A stretch of 64,000 nucleotides of DNA from Pseudomonas fluorescens (GCF_003732425.1 NZ_MOBX01000001.1:211402-275401), one strand, 5' to 3'; positions 47,149-56,770 are shown, counted from the stretch's first letter. Notes: generated by a model not told the origin, from the letters alone. Translations and numbers: made by a program.

Positions 47149-47847
47149 ATGACTCAGTCCATCTGGAGCAAGTTGTTCACCGCACTGCGCGGCGGCGCCA
47201 ATGAAGTCGGCGAAGCGATCGCTGACCAACAGGCCCTGCGCATCCTCGACCAGGAAATCCGCGACGCCGACAGCGCGCTGTCGAATGCTCGCCGCGAGCT
47301 GGTCACTATCATGGCCAAACACAAACTGGCTGCCGACCGCGTGAGCGAGTACGACGCCAAGATCAAGGATCTGGAAGCCAAAGCCGTCTCGGCGCTGAAT
47401 GCCGGTCGTGAAGACCTGGCGCTGGAAGTGGCCGAAGCGATTTCGACCCTGACCAACGAACTGGATGTTGAGAAAAAGCAGAGCGACGAATTCGGCACCT
47501 ATGCCGAAAACATGCGCAAAGACATCAGCAAGGCCGAGTCGCGAATCAAGAGCCTGCGCCAGCAAGTGGACATGGCCAAGGCCCGCGAAAGCGTGCAGAA
47601 AGCCCAGGTCAGCGCCTCCATCGCCAGCGGTGGCGCCAATGGCAAACTGGAAACCGCCGTCGGTACGTTGAACCGCCTGCAAGCCAAGCAGCAGCAGCGC
47701 GCGGCTGAACTCAGCGCTGCGGACGAACTGGCTGACGCCTCGACCGGCAACGACCTCGAACGCAAGCTGCGCGACGCCGGCATCACGCCGAACGAAGGCA
47801 GCGCCAATGCGATTCTTGAGCGCCTGAAGCAAAAGTCCTCGCAGTAA
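47149..47847 (+). CDS. yjfJ: PspA/IM30-family protein (YjfJ-like)
   Basis: A 232-residue coiled-coil protein: amphipathic N-terminus (IWSKLFTALRGGANEVGEAI), then long heptad-rich helices (ADRVSEYDAKIKDLEAKAV; KAESRIKSLRQQVDMAKARE). The layout is that of PspA/Vipp1 ESCRT-III-like proteins that bind and stabilise stressed inner membranes. It lacks the linked pspB and pspC genes, and its neighbours are DUF2491, DUF350, DUF1190 and an ATP-grasp protein, as in the E. coli yjf operon. It starts 17 bp after yjfI. A REP pair follows. Confidence 0.92.
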   Translation: MTQSIWSKLFTALRGGANEVGEAIADQQALRILDQEIRDADSALSNARRELVTIMAKHKLAADRVSEYDAKIKDLEAKAVSALNAGREDLALEVAEAISTLTNELDVEKKQSDEFGTYAENMRKDISKAESRIKSLRQQVDMAKARESVQKAQVSASIASGGANGKLETAVGTLNRLQAKQQQRAAELSAADELADASTGNDLERKLRDAGITPNEGSANAILERLKQKSSQ

Positions 47848-47863
47848 CGCTGGGCAAAAACCT

Positions 47864-47952
47864 GTGGGAGCGAGCCTGCTCGCGAAAGCGTCGTGTCATT
47901 CGACATCAATATTGACTGACACGCCCTCTTCGCGAGCAGGCTCGCTCCCACA
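47864..47952. repeat. REP pair, family A, inside the yjf operon
   Basis: Wide family A pair in the 210-bp gap between the PspA-like and DUF2491 genes. The gap otherwise holds only about 100 bp of leader before the DUF2491 gene. The pair could let yjfI-yjfJ mRNA be more abundant than the distal part. Confidence 0.87.
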
Positions 47953-48057
47953 CGGTTTGCGGCGTAAAAATCCTTCTGCTCGTTCACCGGTTCGCCCGGT
48001 ACACTAGCGACGCTTTTTCGCCGACGAACACTTCCACCCGCTTCAAGGAACGTACCC

Positions 48058-48708
48058 ATGGGATGGTTTAAAGACTTGCTGGGCACCAGCAACTGGCAGA
48101 CCGCTGCGCCAACACCGACCGTTGCCAGTGGCCCACTCGGCATGGCCCAAGGTAAGGCTGTCAGGTTCGATACGACCCTGGCGCTGTTGCTCGATGGCTC
48201 GACCACGGTGCGCGTGCCCTTCGATCAGGCGATCTGGAGCCATGGCTGGGTCGACCTCGGCCAGTCCAACAAACTGCACCGCTATTACATGAACGACGAG
48301 GATTTCTGGCTACAGATCCACGTCACCGGTGACGATCAGGTCGAATCGGTCACGCTGTTCAACTACCTCAGTTACGTGACCGTCAACAGTGACGCCGAAC
48401 TGCAGCGTCTGGCCGGCCCCGATAGCCTGATCGGCCTGCCCGCCTACAGCCACGACGGCGTCGAATACACCCGCGAATGGGGCACCGAACAGGGTCAGAC
48501 CGAACTGGTGCCGATGACCGAACAGGTGGTCAATCCGGACGAGAGCTACACCATCGAACACCACTCAATGCTTTATGCGCGCGAGACCGGCCTGACCGAT
48601 CGCCGCGAACTGCTGCTGTTCTCCGTCGAACAGGATGAAGAAGGCACCGTCAGCCTGAGCACTTCGCTCGGCATCTCGCTGTACACAACAGATTTGAGCA
48701 CCATCTAA
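48058..48708 (+). CDS. yjfK: DUF2491 (YjfK-like) protein
   Basis: A 216-residue soluble protein starting GWFKDLLGTSNWQTAAPTPT and containing DFWLQIHVTGDDQVESVTLF and EYTREWGTEQGQTELVPMTE, consistent with DUF2491/YjfK. No signal peptide, membrane helix or catalytic motif is seen. It follows the PspA-like gene after a REP-containing gap and precedes DUF350 by 15 bp with AAAAGGAAG as ribosome site. In other bacteria the family travels with PspA homologues and DUF350; its function is unknown. Confidence 0.88.
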   Translation: MGWFKDLLGTSNWQTAAPTPTVASGPLGMAQGKAVRFDTTLALLLDGSTTVRVPFDQAIWSHGWVDLGQSNKLHRYYMNDEDFWLQIHVTGDDQVESVTLFNYLSYVTVNSDAELQRLAGPDSLIGLPAYSHDGVEYTREWGTEQGQTELVPMTEQVVNPDESYTIEHHSMLYARETGLTDRRELLLFSVEQDEEGTVSLSTSLGISLYTTDLSTI

Positions 48709-48723
48709 AAAAGGAAGTTTTTC

Positions 48724-49149
48724 ATGCTGGAAGTGCTGGCCGTTTCCCTGAACAAAACCGCACTGGTCGGTTTCGTCGTCTACCTCATCGGCGCCGTGCT
48801 GCTGTTCATGCTGTTTCAATTCGTCTACACGCGCATCACCCCACACAAGGAGTTCGAGCTGATCCGCTCCGGCAACGTTGCCGCCGCCATCGCCCTGTCC
48901 GGCGCGATCATCGGCTTCGCGATTCCGGCCAGTAACGTGATTGCGTTTTCGGTCAACGTCCTCGACTTCGTGCTCTGGGCAGTGATTGCTGCCGTGGTGC
49001 AACTGCTGGCATTCCTCGCCACGGGCCTGGTACTCAAAGGCACGTCCCAGCGCATCGCCAACGGTGAAATCGCTTCCGGCATCTATGTCGCGGCGGTCGC
49101 GATCAGCGTCGGCATGCTCAACGCCGCGTGCATGACACCGTCCAACTGA
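48724..49149 (+). CDS. yjfL: DUF350 family membrane protein (YjfL-like)
   Basis: A 141-residue protein with four transmembrane segments: LVGFVVYLIGAVLLFMLFQF, VAAAIALSGAIIGFAIPASN, FVLWAVIAAVVQLLAFLATG and GIYVAAVAISVGMLNAACM. The Gly-rich helix two (ALSGAIIGFAIP) is the DUF350 signature. DUF350 proteins repeatedly co-occur with PspA homologues and ATP-grasp amide ligases, which suggests an inner-membrane platform for a modification system. AAGGAAG precedes the ATG. Confidence 0.92.
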   Translation: MLEVLAVSLNKTALVGFVVYLIGAVLLFMLFQFVYTRITPHKEFELIRSGNVAAAIALSGAIIGFAIPASNVIAFSVNVLDFVLWAVIAAVVQLLAFLATGLVLKGTSQRIANGEIASGIYVAAVAISVGMLNAACMTPSN

Positions 49150-49166
49150 TCGGCAGGAAGCCATAG

Positions 49167-49859
49167 ATGAAACGCAGCAAATACGTTCAGTTGTCCCTCG
49201 CCGCCTCGGTGGCCATGGCCATATCCGGCCAGGCGACCGCCGCGGATCAACCACGCAATTTCCAGAATGTGGAACAGTGCGTCGACGCCGAAGTGGCCGC
49301 CGATGTCTGCTCCAACGCCTACGTCGCCGCCCTGACCGAACACCGGCGCATCGCCCCGGCGTACGACGACAAGGCCAAGTGCGACGCGGACTTTGCCGCT
49401 GACTGGTGCCAGAAGAACTCTGACGGCCGCTTCGTGCCGAAACTCGGCGGCTTCAAAGTGCCTGCGAGCGGTGAACCGGCACAGAACCTCGACGCCATCG
49501 CCGATGCGCAAATGCCCGCTGGTAATGCAACGGCGCAGCCTGTGCAAAGCACTTCGCACGTTTCCAGCGGTGGCGGTGGCGGCAACGGCTGGCTCACCGG
49601 TTGGCTGATCGGCAACGCGATGAGCAACAACGCCGAGCGCACGGTTTATCGCGATCGCGAAACGCGCCAGCCGTACAACACCTCGACGCAGTACCGCAGA
49701 GCCGAAACCACGACGCGCAGCCAAACGGATTACGAAAGCAGCAAAAGCAAACCGGTCAACGTGGCCTCTTCGACGTCACGCGGCGGCTTCGGCAGCCAGT
49801 CCAGTGCCCGTAGCGGCTGGGGTGGTTGGGGCAGCAGTTCCGGTCGTTCGAGCAGCTGA
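49167..49859 (+). CDS. yjfM: DUF1190 (YjfM-like) exported protein
   Basis: A 230-residue protein with a signal peptide (LSLAASVAMAISGQATAA) and a Cys-containing domain with four regularly placed cysteines (VEQCVDAEVAADVCSNAY; DKAKCDADFAADWCQKN), compatible with two disulfides in the periplasm. A Gly-rich segment (SSGGGGGNGWLTGWLIGN) and a Ser/Gly/Arg-rich tail (SQSSARSGWGGWGSSSGRS) follow, low in complexity and typical of DUF1190. It ends two bases before the ATP-grasp gene. It may be the substrate or envelope partner of the system; that is speculation. Confidence 0.88.
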   Translation: MKRSKYVQLSLAASVAMAISGQATAADQPRNFQNVEQCVDAEVAADVCSNAYVAALTEHRRIAPAYDDKAKCDADFAADWCQKNSDGRFVPKLGGFKVPASGEPAQNLDAIADAQMPAGNATAQPVQSTSHVSSGGGGGNGWLTGWLIGNAMSNNAERTVYRDRETRQPYNTSTQYRRAETTTRSQTDYESSKSKPVNVASSTSRGGFGSQSSARSGWGGWGSSSGRSSS

Positions 49860-49861
49860 CA

Positions 49862-51019
49862 ATGAAGAAGATCCTCTGCGCCGAGCGGCCCGACTGGAAA
49901 CAGACTGCCGAAAGCCTTGGCTTCATGTTCCACACCATCGATGACGAGCCGTACTGGGACGAAAGCGCGTACTACCAGTTCACCCTCGCGCAAATCGAAA
50001 ACGATCTCGAGGACCCGACCACCGAACTGCACGAGATGTGCATGGACCTGGTCGACCGCGTGGTGCACAGCGAAGAGTTACTGGATCGCCTGAGCATCCC
50101 GGCGCCGTACTACGACATGATCCGCACCTCCTGGCTGGAAGGTCATCCGCATCTGTACGGGCGCATGGACTTTTCTTACAGCGGCAACGGCCCGGCGAAA
50201 CTGCTGGAGCTCAACTACGACACGCCCACCAGTCTTTACGAAGCGGCGGCGTTCCAGTGGGGCTGGCTGGAACAATGCATCGAGCGCGGCACGCTGCCGC
50301 GCCATGCCGACCAGTTCAACAGCATCGACACCCAACTGCATCGGGCCTTCGCCGAACTACAGTTGAAGCGGCCGTTCTACTTCGCCTCGATGAAAGACTC
50401 GGTCGAAGACAAGGGCACCACGGATTACCTGCGCCTGATCGCCGAGAAGGTCGGCATCGAGTCGCGGCACATCGATATCGAAGACATCGGCTTGACCGCT
50501 GAAGGGCGTTTCGTCGACCTGGAAGATCGCTGGATCCCGCACCTGTTCAAGTTGCATGCCTGGGAATTCATCTTTCACGAGCCGTTCGGTGCGGCGATTG
50601 CCGAGTGCGATACGCAGTTTTTCGAACCGGCGTGGAAGGCGATTCTGTCGAACAAGGGTGCACTGCCGTTGCTGTGGGAACTGCACAAAGGACATCCGAA
50701 TCTGTTGGCAGCGCATCTCGACCCGAACCCGGCCAGCGCCGTGCCCAAGGGCTGGGTGCGCAAGCCATACTTTTCCCGAGAAGGCGCCAACATTGAACTG
50801 CAAACGGCTGACGGTCTGATTGTTAAAGAGGACGGGCCCTACACGGATGCGCCATTTATCCTGCAGGAATTTGCGCCGTTGCCGAAATTCGGCGACAGCT
50901 ACACGCTGATTGGCTCTTGGGTGATTGGCGATCAGGCTGCGGGGATTGGAGTGCGGGAGGACAACAGTTTGATCACCAAAGACTCCAGCCGCTTCCTGCC
51001 GCACCTGATCCTCGACTAA
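49862..51019 (+). CDS. yjfC: Glutathionylspermidine-synthase-like ATP-grasp protein (YjfC-like)
   Basis: A 385-residue protein of the GSP synthase family. FSYSGNGPAKLLELNYDTPT, GWVRKPYFSREGANI and DAPFILQEFAPLP are the ATP-grasp and substrate loop motifs; the Lys-Pro-x-x-x-Arg-Glu-Gly segment places the ATP-binding Lys. It lacks the N-terminal amidase domain of bifunctional E. coli Gss, so it is ligase-only. It should join a carboxylate to an amine using ATP, but whether the product is glutathionylspermidine, a peptide tag or something else is unknown. It is last of the six-gene operon and is followed by a terminator. Confidence 0.9.
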   Translation: MKKILCAERPDWKQTAESLGFMFHTIDDEPYWDESAYYQFTLAQIENDLEDPTTELHEMCMDLVDRVVHSEELLDRLSIPAPYYDMIRTSWLEGHPHLYGRMDFSYSGNGPAKLLELNYDTPTSLYEAAAFQWGWLEQCIERGTLPRHADQFNSIDTQLHRAFAELQLKRPFYFASMKDSVEDKGTTDYLRLIAEKVGIESRHIDIEDIGLTAEGRFVDLEDRWIPHLFKLHAWEFIFHEPFGAAIAECDTQFFEPAWKAILSNKGALPLLWELHKGHPNLLAAHLDPNPASAVPKGWVRKPYFSREGANIELQTADGLIVKEDGPYTDAPFILQEFAPLPKFGDSYTLIGSWVIGDQAAGIGVREDNSLITKDSSRFLPHLILD

Positions 51020-51070
51020 ACCACAGCTCCCACAGGGATTCTGGATAACCGCAGACGAAACAAATCCCAC

Positions 51071-51106
51071 AAAAAAGGCCCGTCGCTTCAAGCAACGGGC
51101 CTTTTT
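51071..51106. terminator. Bidirectional terminator between the yjf operon and ssb
   Basis: AAAAAAGGCCCGT and ACGGGCCTTTTT form a strong stem flanked by A and T tracts, so it can end both the plus-strand yjfC transcript and the minus-strand ssb transcript. Confidence 0.88.
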
Positions 51107-51130
51107 ATTTGCAGCGGTTACAGCAGCGAA

Positions 51131-51655
51131 TCAGAACGGAATATCGTCATCAAAGCTGTCGAAATCCGGAGCCGGTTGCGGTGCGGCCTGCTGTGGAGCC
51201 GGGGCCGAACGCTGTTGCGGAGCCGACTGCTGCGGGCGCGGAGCCTGCTGGCGTGGAGCCGGGGCCGACTGCTGGTAGTTGTTGCCACCGCCTTGTTGGT
51301 CGCCCTGTTGTGGACGGCCGCCGAGCAGTTGCATGGTGCCTTGCATGTCGACCACGATTTCGGTGGTGTAACGCTTGATACCGTCTTTTTCCCACTCACG
51401 GGTCTGCAGCTTGCCTTCGATGTAGACCTGCGAACCTTTACGCAGGTATTCGCCGGCGATTTCGGCAACCTTGCCGAACATCGAAACGCGGTGCCACTCG
51501 GTCTTCTCGACCTTCTGACCGGTTTGCTTGTCGGTCCATTGTTCGCTGGTGGCCAGACTCAGGTTGGTCACGGCGTTACCGTTAGGCAGGTAGCGAACTT
51601 CGGGATCCTGGCCGCAAGTGCCGACCAATATGACTTTGTTAACCCCACGGGCCAT
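51131..51655 (-). CDS. ssb: Single-stranded DNA-binding protein
   Basis: A 174-residue SSB. The OB-fold starts [20 protein letters not shown] and continues with [16 protein letters not shown] and [21 protein letters not shown] Gln/Pro/Ala-rich disordered linker ([16 protein letters not shown]) leads to the acidic tip [11 protein letters not shown] that recruits repair and replication partners. AGGAGA lies six bases before the ATG. It follows the MFS transporter gene closely (about 10 bp) in the same direction, the common Pseudomonas arrangement. Confidence 0.98.
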   Translation of the reverse strand: MARGVNKVILVGTCGQDPEVRYLPNGNAVTNLSLATSEQWTDKQTGQKVEKTEWHRVSMFGKVAEIAGEYLRKGSQVYIEGKLQTREWEKDGIKRYTTEIVVDMQGTMQLLGGRPQQGDQQGGGNNYQQSAPAPRQQAPRPQQSAPQQRSAPAPQQAAPQPAPDFDSFDDDIPF

Positions 51656-51664
51656 AACGTTCTC

Positions 51665-53062
51665 CTAGGCTTCGCAAGCAGCCTCGGCCGGGTTGTTCAC
51701 CAGGCGTTCGAGGGTGTCGCGATCCACTAATTCTTTGTCCAGTTTGATGTAAACAGCCGCTTCATCAGCAACTATCACTGCATCGGTTACCCCTACGAGG
51801 GCCTTGAGGCGCTCGACCAGACCCGCTTCGCGGATCGCCTCGGGCGACAACGGCAAGCGCAGGCTCGTCACGTAGGGAGGTTCGCGCATGGTAACAGCAA
51901 AGGCCAGCCAGATGGCAGCCAGACCCGCGCATCCAAGGAACACAACCGACAGACCGCCATGCTGAAACAGCCAGCCGCCGAGTATCCCGCCGAGTGCCGA
52001 ACCGAGGAACTGGCTGGTGGAATACACGCCCATGGCCGTGCCCTTCCCGCCTGCCGGTGAAACCTTGCTGATCAGCGACGGCAATGAAGCCTCCAGCAGA
52101 TTGAACGCGGTGAAGAACACCACCGTACCGATCACCAGAGCCCGCAGGCTGTCGCCGAACTGCCAGAAGAATAGCTCAGTCAGCATCAGCGTCAGGACGG
52201 CGCCGAGCAAAACTCGTTTCATTTTGCGTTTCTTCTCGCCATAGATGATGAACGGGATCATGGCGAAGAACGAAATCAGCAGCGCGGTGAGGTAGACCCA
52301 CCAGTGCTGTTCCTTGGGCAAACCGGCTTTTTCCACCAGCGCCAACGGCAACGCAACGAAGCTCGACATCAACATGGCATGTAACACAAAGATGCCGAGA
52401 TCGAGGCGCAGCAGGTCGGGATGCTTGAGCGTCGGCATCAAGGCCTGACGTGCCACCCCGGACTCACGATGCTGCAACGGCCCGGTGGAGCGCGGCACCA
52501 TGAACATGATAATGGCGATACCGATCAGTGCCATGGCACCGGTGGCGAGGAACAGTCCGGACAAACCGAAAGCCCGGGTCAGCAAAGGACCGACGACCAT
52601 GGCCACGGCGAACGACAAGCCGATGGTCATGCCGATCATCGCCATCGCCTTGGTGCGGTGCTGTTCGCGGGTCAGGTCGGAGAGCAGCGCCATCACTGCA
52701 GCGGAAATCGCCCCGGCACCTTGCAGGATCCGCCCGGCGATGACGCCCCAGATCGAGTCGGCCTGAGACGCCAGCACGCTGCCGAGGGCAAAGACGATCA
52801 GCCCCAGGTAAATCACCGGACGGCGGCCAATGCGGTCGGAAATGATCCCGAACGGAATCTGGAAAATCGCCTGGGTCAGGCCGTAAGCGCCGATAGCCAA
52901 CCCGATCAGCGCCGGGGTCGCTCCTGCCAGATCCATGCCGTAGGTCGCCAGTACCGGCAACACCATGAACATGCCAAGCATACGGAAGGCGAACACCAGG
53001 GCCAGACCGCTCGCCGCGCGGGTCTCGCTGCCACTCATGCGTTCGCTGTGGGGATCGTGCAT
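51665..53062 (-). CDS. MFS transporter, YajR-like with C-terminal soluble domain
   Basis: A 465-residue major-facilitator protein with 12 predicted helices. Motif A is seen as GIISDRIGRRPVIYLG and helix-5 motif-C-like Gly patterns in LSFAVAMVVGPLLTRAFG. After helix 12 a soluble tail of about 75 residues (AVTMREPPYVTSLRL ... DAVIVADEAAVYIKLDKELV) matches the ferredoxin-like YAM domain of E. coli YajR. The substrate is unknown; a proton-driven drug or metabolite efflux role is likely. CGAGG lies before the ATG. It is divergent from uvrA and upstream of ssb. Confidence 0.9.
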   Translation of the reverse strand: MHDPHSERMSGSETRAASGLALVFAFRMLGMFMVLPVLATYGMDLAGATPALIGLAIGAYGLTQAIFQIPFGIISDRIGRRPVIYLGLIVFALGSVLASQADSIWGVIAGRILQGAGAISAAVMALLSDLTREQHRTKAMAMIGMTIGLSFAVAMVVGPLLTRAFGLSGLFLATGAMALIGIAIIMFMVPRSTGPLQHRESGVARQALMPTLKHPDLLRLDLGIFVLHAMLMSSFVALPLALVEKAGLPKEQHWWVYLTALLISFFAMIPFIIYGEKKRKMKRVLLGAVLTLMLTELFFWQFGDSLRALVIGTVVFFTAFNLLEASLPSLISKVSPAGGKGTAMGVYSTSQFLGSALGGILGGWLFQHGGLSVVFLGCAGLAAIWLAFAVTMREPPYVTSLRLPLSPEAIREAGLVERLKALVGVTDAVIVADEAAVYIKLDKELVDRDTLERLVNNPAEAACEA

Positions 53063-53253
53063 GGAAAAACCTCGTGTGAACCGGCGGCGATTCTACCAGT
53101 CCCATCGGTAGACGGGGTATATCGCGACGCTTTGACGCGTATAGATGAAACTCTCTTCATCCAGGGCAAAAAACCCTTCGTTTGATAGTGTGCATCCATC
53201 CAGTATTTGCCCGTATACTCCTACGTTTTCGACGCCCGCCGAGCGAGGCCACT

Positions 53254-56088
53254 TTGGACAAGATCCTGATACGTGGGGCCCGTACCCACAACCTGAAGAA
53301 CATCGACCTGACCCTGCCACGGGACAAGCTGATCGTCATCACCGGCCTGTCCGGATCCGGCAAGTCGTCCCTGGCCTTCGACACGCTTTACGCCGAAGGT
53401 CAGCGCCGCTATGTCGAATCGCTGTCGGCTTACGCCCGACAGTTCCTGTCGATGATGGAAAAACCCGACGTCGACACCATTGAAGGCCTGTCGCCGGCGA
53501 TCTCCATCGAACAGAAGTCGACCTCGCACAACCCGCGCTCCACGGTCGGCACCATCACTGAAATCTACGACTACCTGCGCCTGCTTTATGCACGCGTCGG
53601 TACGCCGCGCTGCCCGGATCACGACATTCCGCTGGAAGCGCAGACCGTCAGCCAGATGGTCGACCTGGTGCTGGCGCAGCCGGAAGGCAGCAAACTGATG
53701 TTGCTGGCGCCGGTTATTCGCGAGCGTAAAGGCGAGCACCTTTCGGTCTTCGAAGAGCTGCGCGCCCAAGGTTTCGTTCGCGCCCGGGTCAACGGCCGGA
53801 TCTGCGAACTCGATGAACTGCCGAAACTGGATAAACAGAAGAAGCACTCGATCGATGTCATCGTCGACCGCTTCAAGGTTCGTGCCGATCTGCAGCAACG
53901 TCTGGCCGAATCCTTCGAGACCGCACTGAAACTGGCAGATGGCATCGCCCTGGTCGCACCGATGGACGACGAACCGGGCGAAGAGATGATCTTCTCCGCG
54001 CGCTTCGCCTGCCCGATCTGCGGCCACGCGATCAGCGAACTGGAGCCGAAGCTGTTTTCCTTCAACAACCCGGCCGGCGCTTGCCCGACCTGTGACGGCC
54101 TGGGGGTGAAGCAATTCTTCGACATCAAGCGACTGGTCAACGGCGACCTGACCTTGGCCGAAGGTGCGATTCGCGGCTGGGACCGGCGTAATGTCTATTA
54201 CTTCCAGATGCTCGGCTCACTGGCCGCGCATTACGGTTTCAGCCTCGAAGTACCGTTCAACGAACTGCCGGCCGATCAGCAGAAATTCATCCTGCATGGC
54301 AGCGGCTCGCAGAACGTCGACTTCAAATACCTGAACGACCGTGGCGATATCGTCAAACGTTCGCACCCGTTCGAAGGCATCGTGCCGAACCTCGAGCGTC
54401 GCTACCGCGAGACCGAGTCGGCGAGCGTGCGCGAAGAGCTGGCCAAGTTCCTCAGCACCCAATCGTGCCCGGATTGCCGTGGGACCCGTCTGCGTCGCGA
54501 AGCGCGGCATGTGTGGGTTGGCGAGAAAACGCTGCCAGCGGTGACCAACCTGCCGATCGGCGACGCTTGCGAGTACTTCGGCGAGCTGAAGATGACTGGC
54601 CGTCGCGGCGAAATTGCCGACAAGATCCTCAAGGAGATTCGCGAGCGTCTGCAGTTCCTCGTCAACGTCGGTCTCGACTACCTGTCGCTGGACCGCAGTG
54701 CCGACACGCTGTCCGGCGGCGAGGCACAACGGATTCGTCTGGCCAGCCAGATCGGCGCCGGTCTCGTCGGTGTTCTGTACATCCTCGACGAACCGTCCAT
54801 CGGCTTGCACCAGCGCGATAACGATCGACTGCTCGGCACGCTCAAGCACCTGCGCGATATCGGCAACACGGTGATCGTGGTCGAGCACGACGAAGACGCG
54901 ATTCGCCTGGCCGACTACGTGGTGGATATCGGCCCAGGCGCCGGTGTGCATGGCGGGCAAATCGTTGCTGAAGGTACGCCGGCTGAAGTCATGGCGCACC
55001 CGGACTCCCTGACCGGTAAATACCTGTCGGGCCGCGTGAAGATTGAAGTGCCGGCCAAACGTACGCCACGCAACAAAAAACTGAATCTGTCGCTCAAAGG
55101 GGCGCGCGGCAATAACCTGCGCAATGTCGATCTAGACATCCCGATTGGTCTGCTGACGTGTGTCACCGGCGTGTCCGGCTCGGGCAAATCGACGCTGATC
55201 AACAATACTTTGTTCCCGCTGAGCGCTACGGCCCTCAACGGCGCAACAACGCTGGAAGCGGCAGCGCACGACAGCATCAAGGGCCTGGAGCATCTCGACA
55301 AGGTGGTCGATATCGACCAGAGCCCTATTGGCCGTACACCGCGATCCAACCCGGCAACTTACACCGGGCTGTTTACGCCGATCCGTGAACTGTTCGCTGG
55401 CGTACCGGAGTCGCGCTCCCGTGGTTACGGCCCTGGGCGCTTCTCGTTCAACGTCAAGGGCGGGCGCTGCGAAGCATGCCAGGGCGATGGTCTGATCAAG
55501 GTGGAAATGCACTTCCTGCCGGACATCTACGTGCCGTGCGACGTGTGCAAGAGCAAGCGCTACAACCGCGAAACCCTTGAGATCAAATACAAGGGCAAGA
55601 GCATCCACGAAACCCTCGAGATGACCATCGAAGAGGCTCGGGAGTTCTTCGACGCGGTCCCTGCCTTGGCGCGCAAGCTGCAGACATTGATGGATGTCGG
55701 ACTGTCGTACATCAAGCTCGGGCAGTCGGCGACGACGCTGTCAGGCGGCGAGGCGCAGCGAGTGAAGCTGTCTCGCGAGCTGTCCAAGCGCGACACCGGC
55801 AAAACGCTGTACATCCTCGATGAGCCAACCACCGGTTTGCACTTCGCGGACATTCAGCAATTGCTCGATGTACTGCATCGCCTGCGCGACCACGGCAATA
55901 CGGTGGTGGTGATCGAACACAACCTCGACGTGATCAAGACAGCCGACTGGCTGGTCGATCTCGGGCCGGAGGGCGGCTCCAAAGGCGGGCAGATCATTGC
56001 CACCGGTACGCCTGAGGATGTCGCCGAGATGAAGCAATCTCATACCGGTCATTACCTCAAGCCGCTGCTGATCCGTGATCGGGCTTAA
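53254..56088 (+). CDS. uvrA: Excinuclease ABC subunit A
   Basis: A 944-residue DNA-damage recognition ATPase with two ABC modules. Walker A sites are [19 protein letters not shown] and [16 protein letters not shown]; signatures [16 protein letters not shown] and [16 protein letters not shown]; Walker [14 protein letters not shown] and [12 protein letters not shown]. The zinc modules are CPICG with CPTCDG and CEACQGDG with CDVC. The start is TTG at 53254 ([13 protein letters not shown]), which matches other Pseudomonas UvrA N-termini. A good -10 element (TATACT at 53214) lies upstream; no LexA box was seen. It works with UvrB and UvrC in nucleotide excision repair. Confidence 0.97.
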   Translation: MDKILIRGARTHNLKNIDLTLPRDKLIVITGLSGSGKSSLAFDTLYAEGQRRYVESLSAYARQFLSMMEKPDVDTIEGLSPAISIEQKSTSHNPRSTVGTITEIYDYLRLLYARVGTPRCPDHDIPLEAQTVSQMVDLVLAQPEGSKLMLLAPVIRERKGEHLSVFEELRAQGFVRARVNGRICELDELPKLDKQKKHSIDVIVDRFKVRADLQQRLAESFETALKLADGIALVAPMDDEPGEEMIFSARFACPICGHAISELEPKLFSFNNPAGACPTCDGLGVKQFFDIKRLVNGDLTLAEGAIRGWDRRNVYYFQMLGSLAAHYGFSLEVPFNELPADQQKFILHGSGSQNVDFKYLNDRGDIVKRSHPFEGIVPNLERRYRETESASVREELAKFLSTQSCPDCRGTRLRREARHVWVGEKTLPAVTNLPIGDACEYFGELKMTGRRGEIADKILKEIRERLQFLVNVGLDYLSLDRSADTLSGGEAQRIRLASQIGAGLVGVLYILDEPSIGLHQRDNDRLLGTLKHLRDIGNTVIVVEHDEDAIRLADYVVDIGPGAGVHGGQIVAEGTPAEVMAHPDSLTGKYLSGRVKIEVPAKRTPRNKKLNLSLKGARGNNLRNVDLDIPIGLLTCVTGVSGSGKSTLINNTLFPLSATALNGATTLEAAAHDSIKGLEHLDKVVDIDQSPIGRTPRSNPATYTGLFTPIRELFAGVPESRSRGYGPGRFSFNVKGGRCEACQGDGLIKVEMHFLPDIYVPCDVCKSKRYNRETLEIKYKGKSIHETLEMTIEEAREFFDAVPALARKLQTLMDVGLSYIKLGQSATTLSGGEAQRVKLSRELSKRDTGKTLYILDEPTTGLHFADIQQLLDVLHRLRDHGNTVVVIEHNLDVIKTADWLVDLGPEGGSKGGQIIATGTPEDVAEMKQSHTGHYLKPLLIRDRA

Positions 56089-56100
56089 ACGCCAGGCATG

Positions 56101-56140
56101 AAAAAGCCCCTGTCACTTCAGCAGTGACAGGGGCTTTTTT
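56101..56140. terminator. Bidirectional terminator between uvrA and bfrA
   Basis: AAAAAGCCCCTGTCACT and AGTGACAGGGGCTTTTTT form a 16-bp near-perfect stem with A and T tracts at both ends, serving uvrA on the plus strand and the bacterioferritin gene on the minus strand. Confidence 0.92.
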
Positions 56141-56153
56141 GTATCGATTGCAA

Positions 56154-56621
56154 TCAGGACGTGTGGGACTGCAGGTAGTTTTCGAGACCGATCAGCTTGA
56201 TCAGGCCCAACTGCTTTTCCAGCCAGTAGGTGTGATCTTCTTCGGTATCGTTGAGCTGAACCCGCAGGATCTCACGGCTGACATAGTCTTTGTGCTGCTC
56301 GCACAGTTCGATGCCTTTGCACAGGGCAGCGCGAACTTTGTATTCAAGACGCAGATCCGCTTCAAGCATCTCCGGCACCGTGGTGCCGACATCCAGATCA
56401 TCCGGACGCATGCGCGGCGTACCTTCCAGCATCAGAATCCGGCGCATCAACGCATCAGCGTGACCCGCTTCTTCTTCCATCTCGTGGTTGATTCGCTCGT
56501 AGAGCTTGGTGAACCCCCAGTCCTCATACATCCGCGAATGAACGAAATATTGATCACGCGCGGCCAGTTCGCCGGTCAGCAACGTGTTGAGGTAATCGAT
56601 TACGTCTGGGTGGCCTTGCAT
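56154..56621 (-). CDS. bfrA: Bacterioferritin-type iron storage protein, BfrA/FtnA-like
   Basis: A 155-residue four-helix ferritin. Ferroxidase ligands are visible: Glu18 in [13 protein letters not shown], Glu51 and His54 in [16 protein letters not shown], Glu127 and His130 in [14 protein letters not shown]. Position 52, the heme-ligating Met of true bacterioferritins, is Ala, so it should not bind heme through that residue; the katA-linked P. aeruginosa FtnA (formerly BfrA) is the same. The start at 56621 follows TAGGGAG and aligns with the family N-terminus ([12 protein letters not shown]). It stores iron and may supply it to the adjacent catalase. Confidence 0.95.
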   Translation of the reverse strand: MQGHPDVIDYLNTLLTGELAARDQYFVHSRMYEDWGFTKLYERINHEMEEEAGHADALMRRILMLEGTPRMRPDDLDVGTTVPEMLEADLRLEYKVRAALCKGIELCEQHKDYVSREILRVQLNDTEEDHTYWLEKQLGLIKLIGLENYLQSHTS

Positions 56622-56734
56622 CGCCCTACATCTCCCTACTTGAAAGTCTGTAGTTTGAACCAAGCTGACCGGAAGGTCACTCGATTAGCGCAATAAAAGC
56701 GAAGATATTCTTGGAAAAGCAGCCTAAATAACGC

Positions 56735-56760
56735 AAAAACCGCCCAGATGAGGGCGGTTC
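56735..56760 (-). terminator. Terminator downstream of katA
   Basis: On the minus strand AACCGCCC, a six-base loop and GGGCGGTTTTTGC form a stem followed by a T tract, eleven bases after the katA stop codon. It separates katA from bfrA, so the two have separate transcripts or only limited read-through. Confidence 0.85.
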
Positions 56761-56770
56761 TGCTTCTCGT

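Noticed and set aside
11053..47952. Repeated units considered as a CRISPR array
   Set aside because: Units occur as isolated inverted pairs in separate gaps, not as direct repeats with regular spacers, and no cas genes are present.
53063..53253. LexA (SOS) box upstream of uvrA
   Set aside because: No CTGT-N8-ACAG-like palindrome was found; only a TATACT -10-like element is visible.
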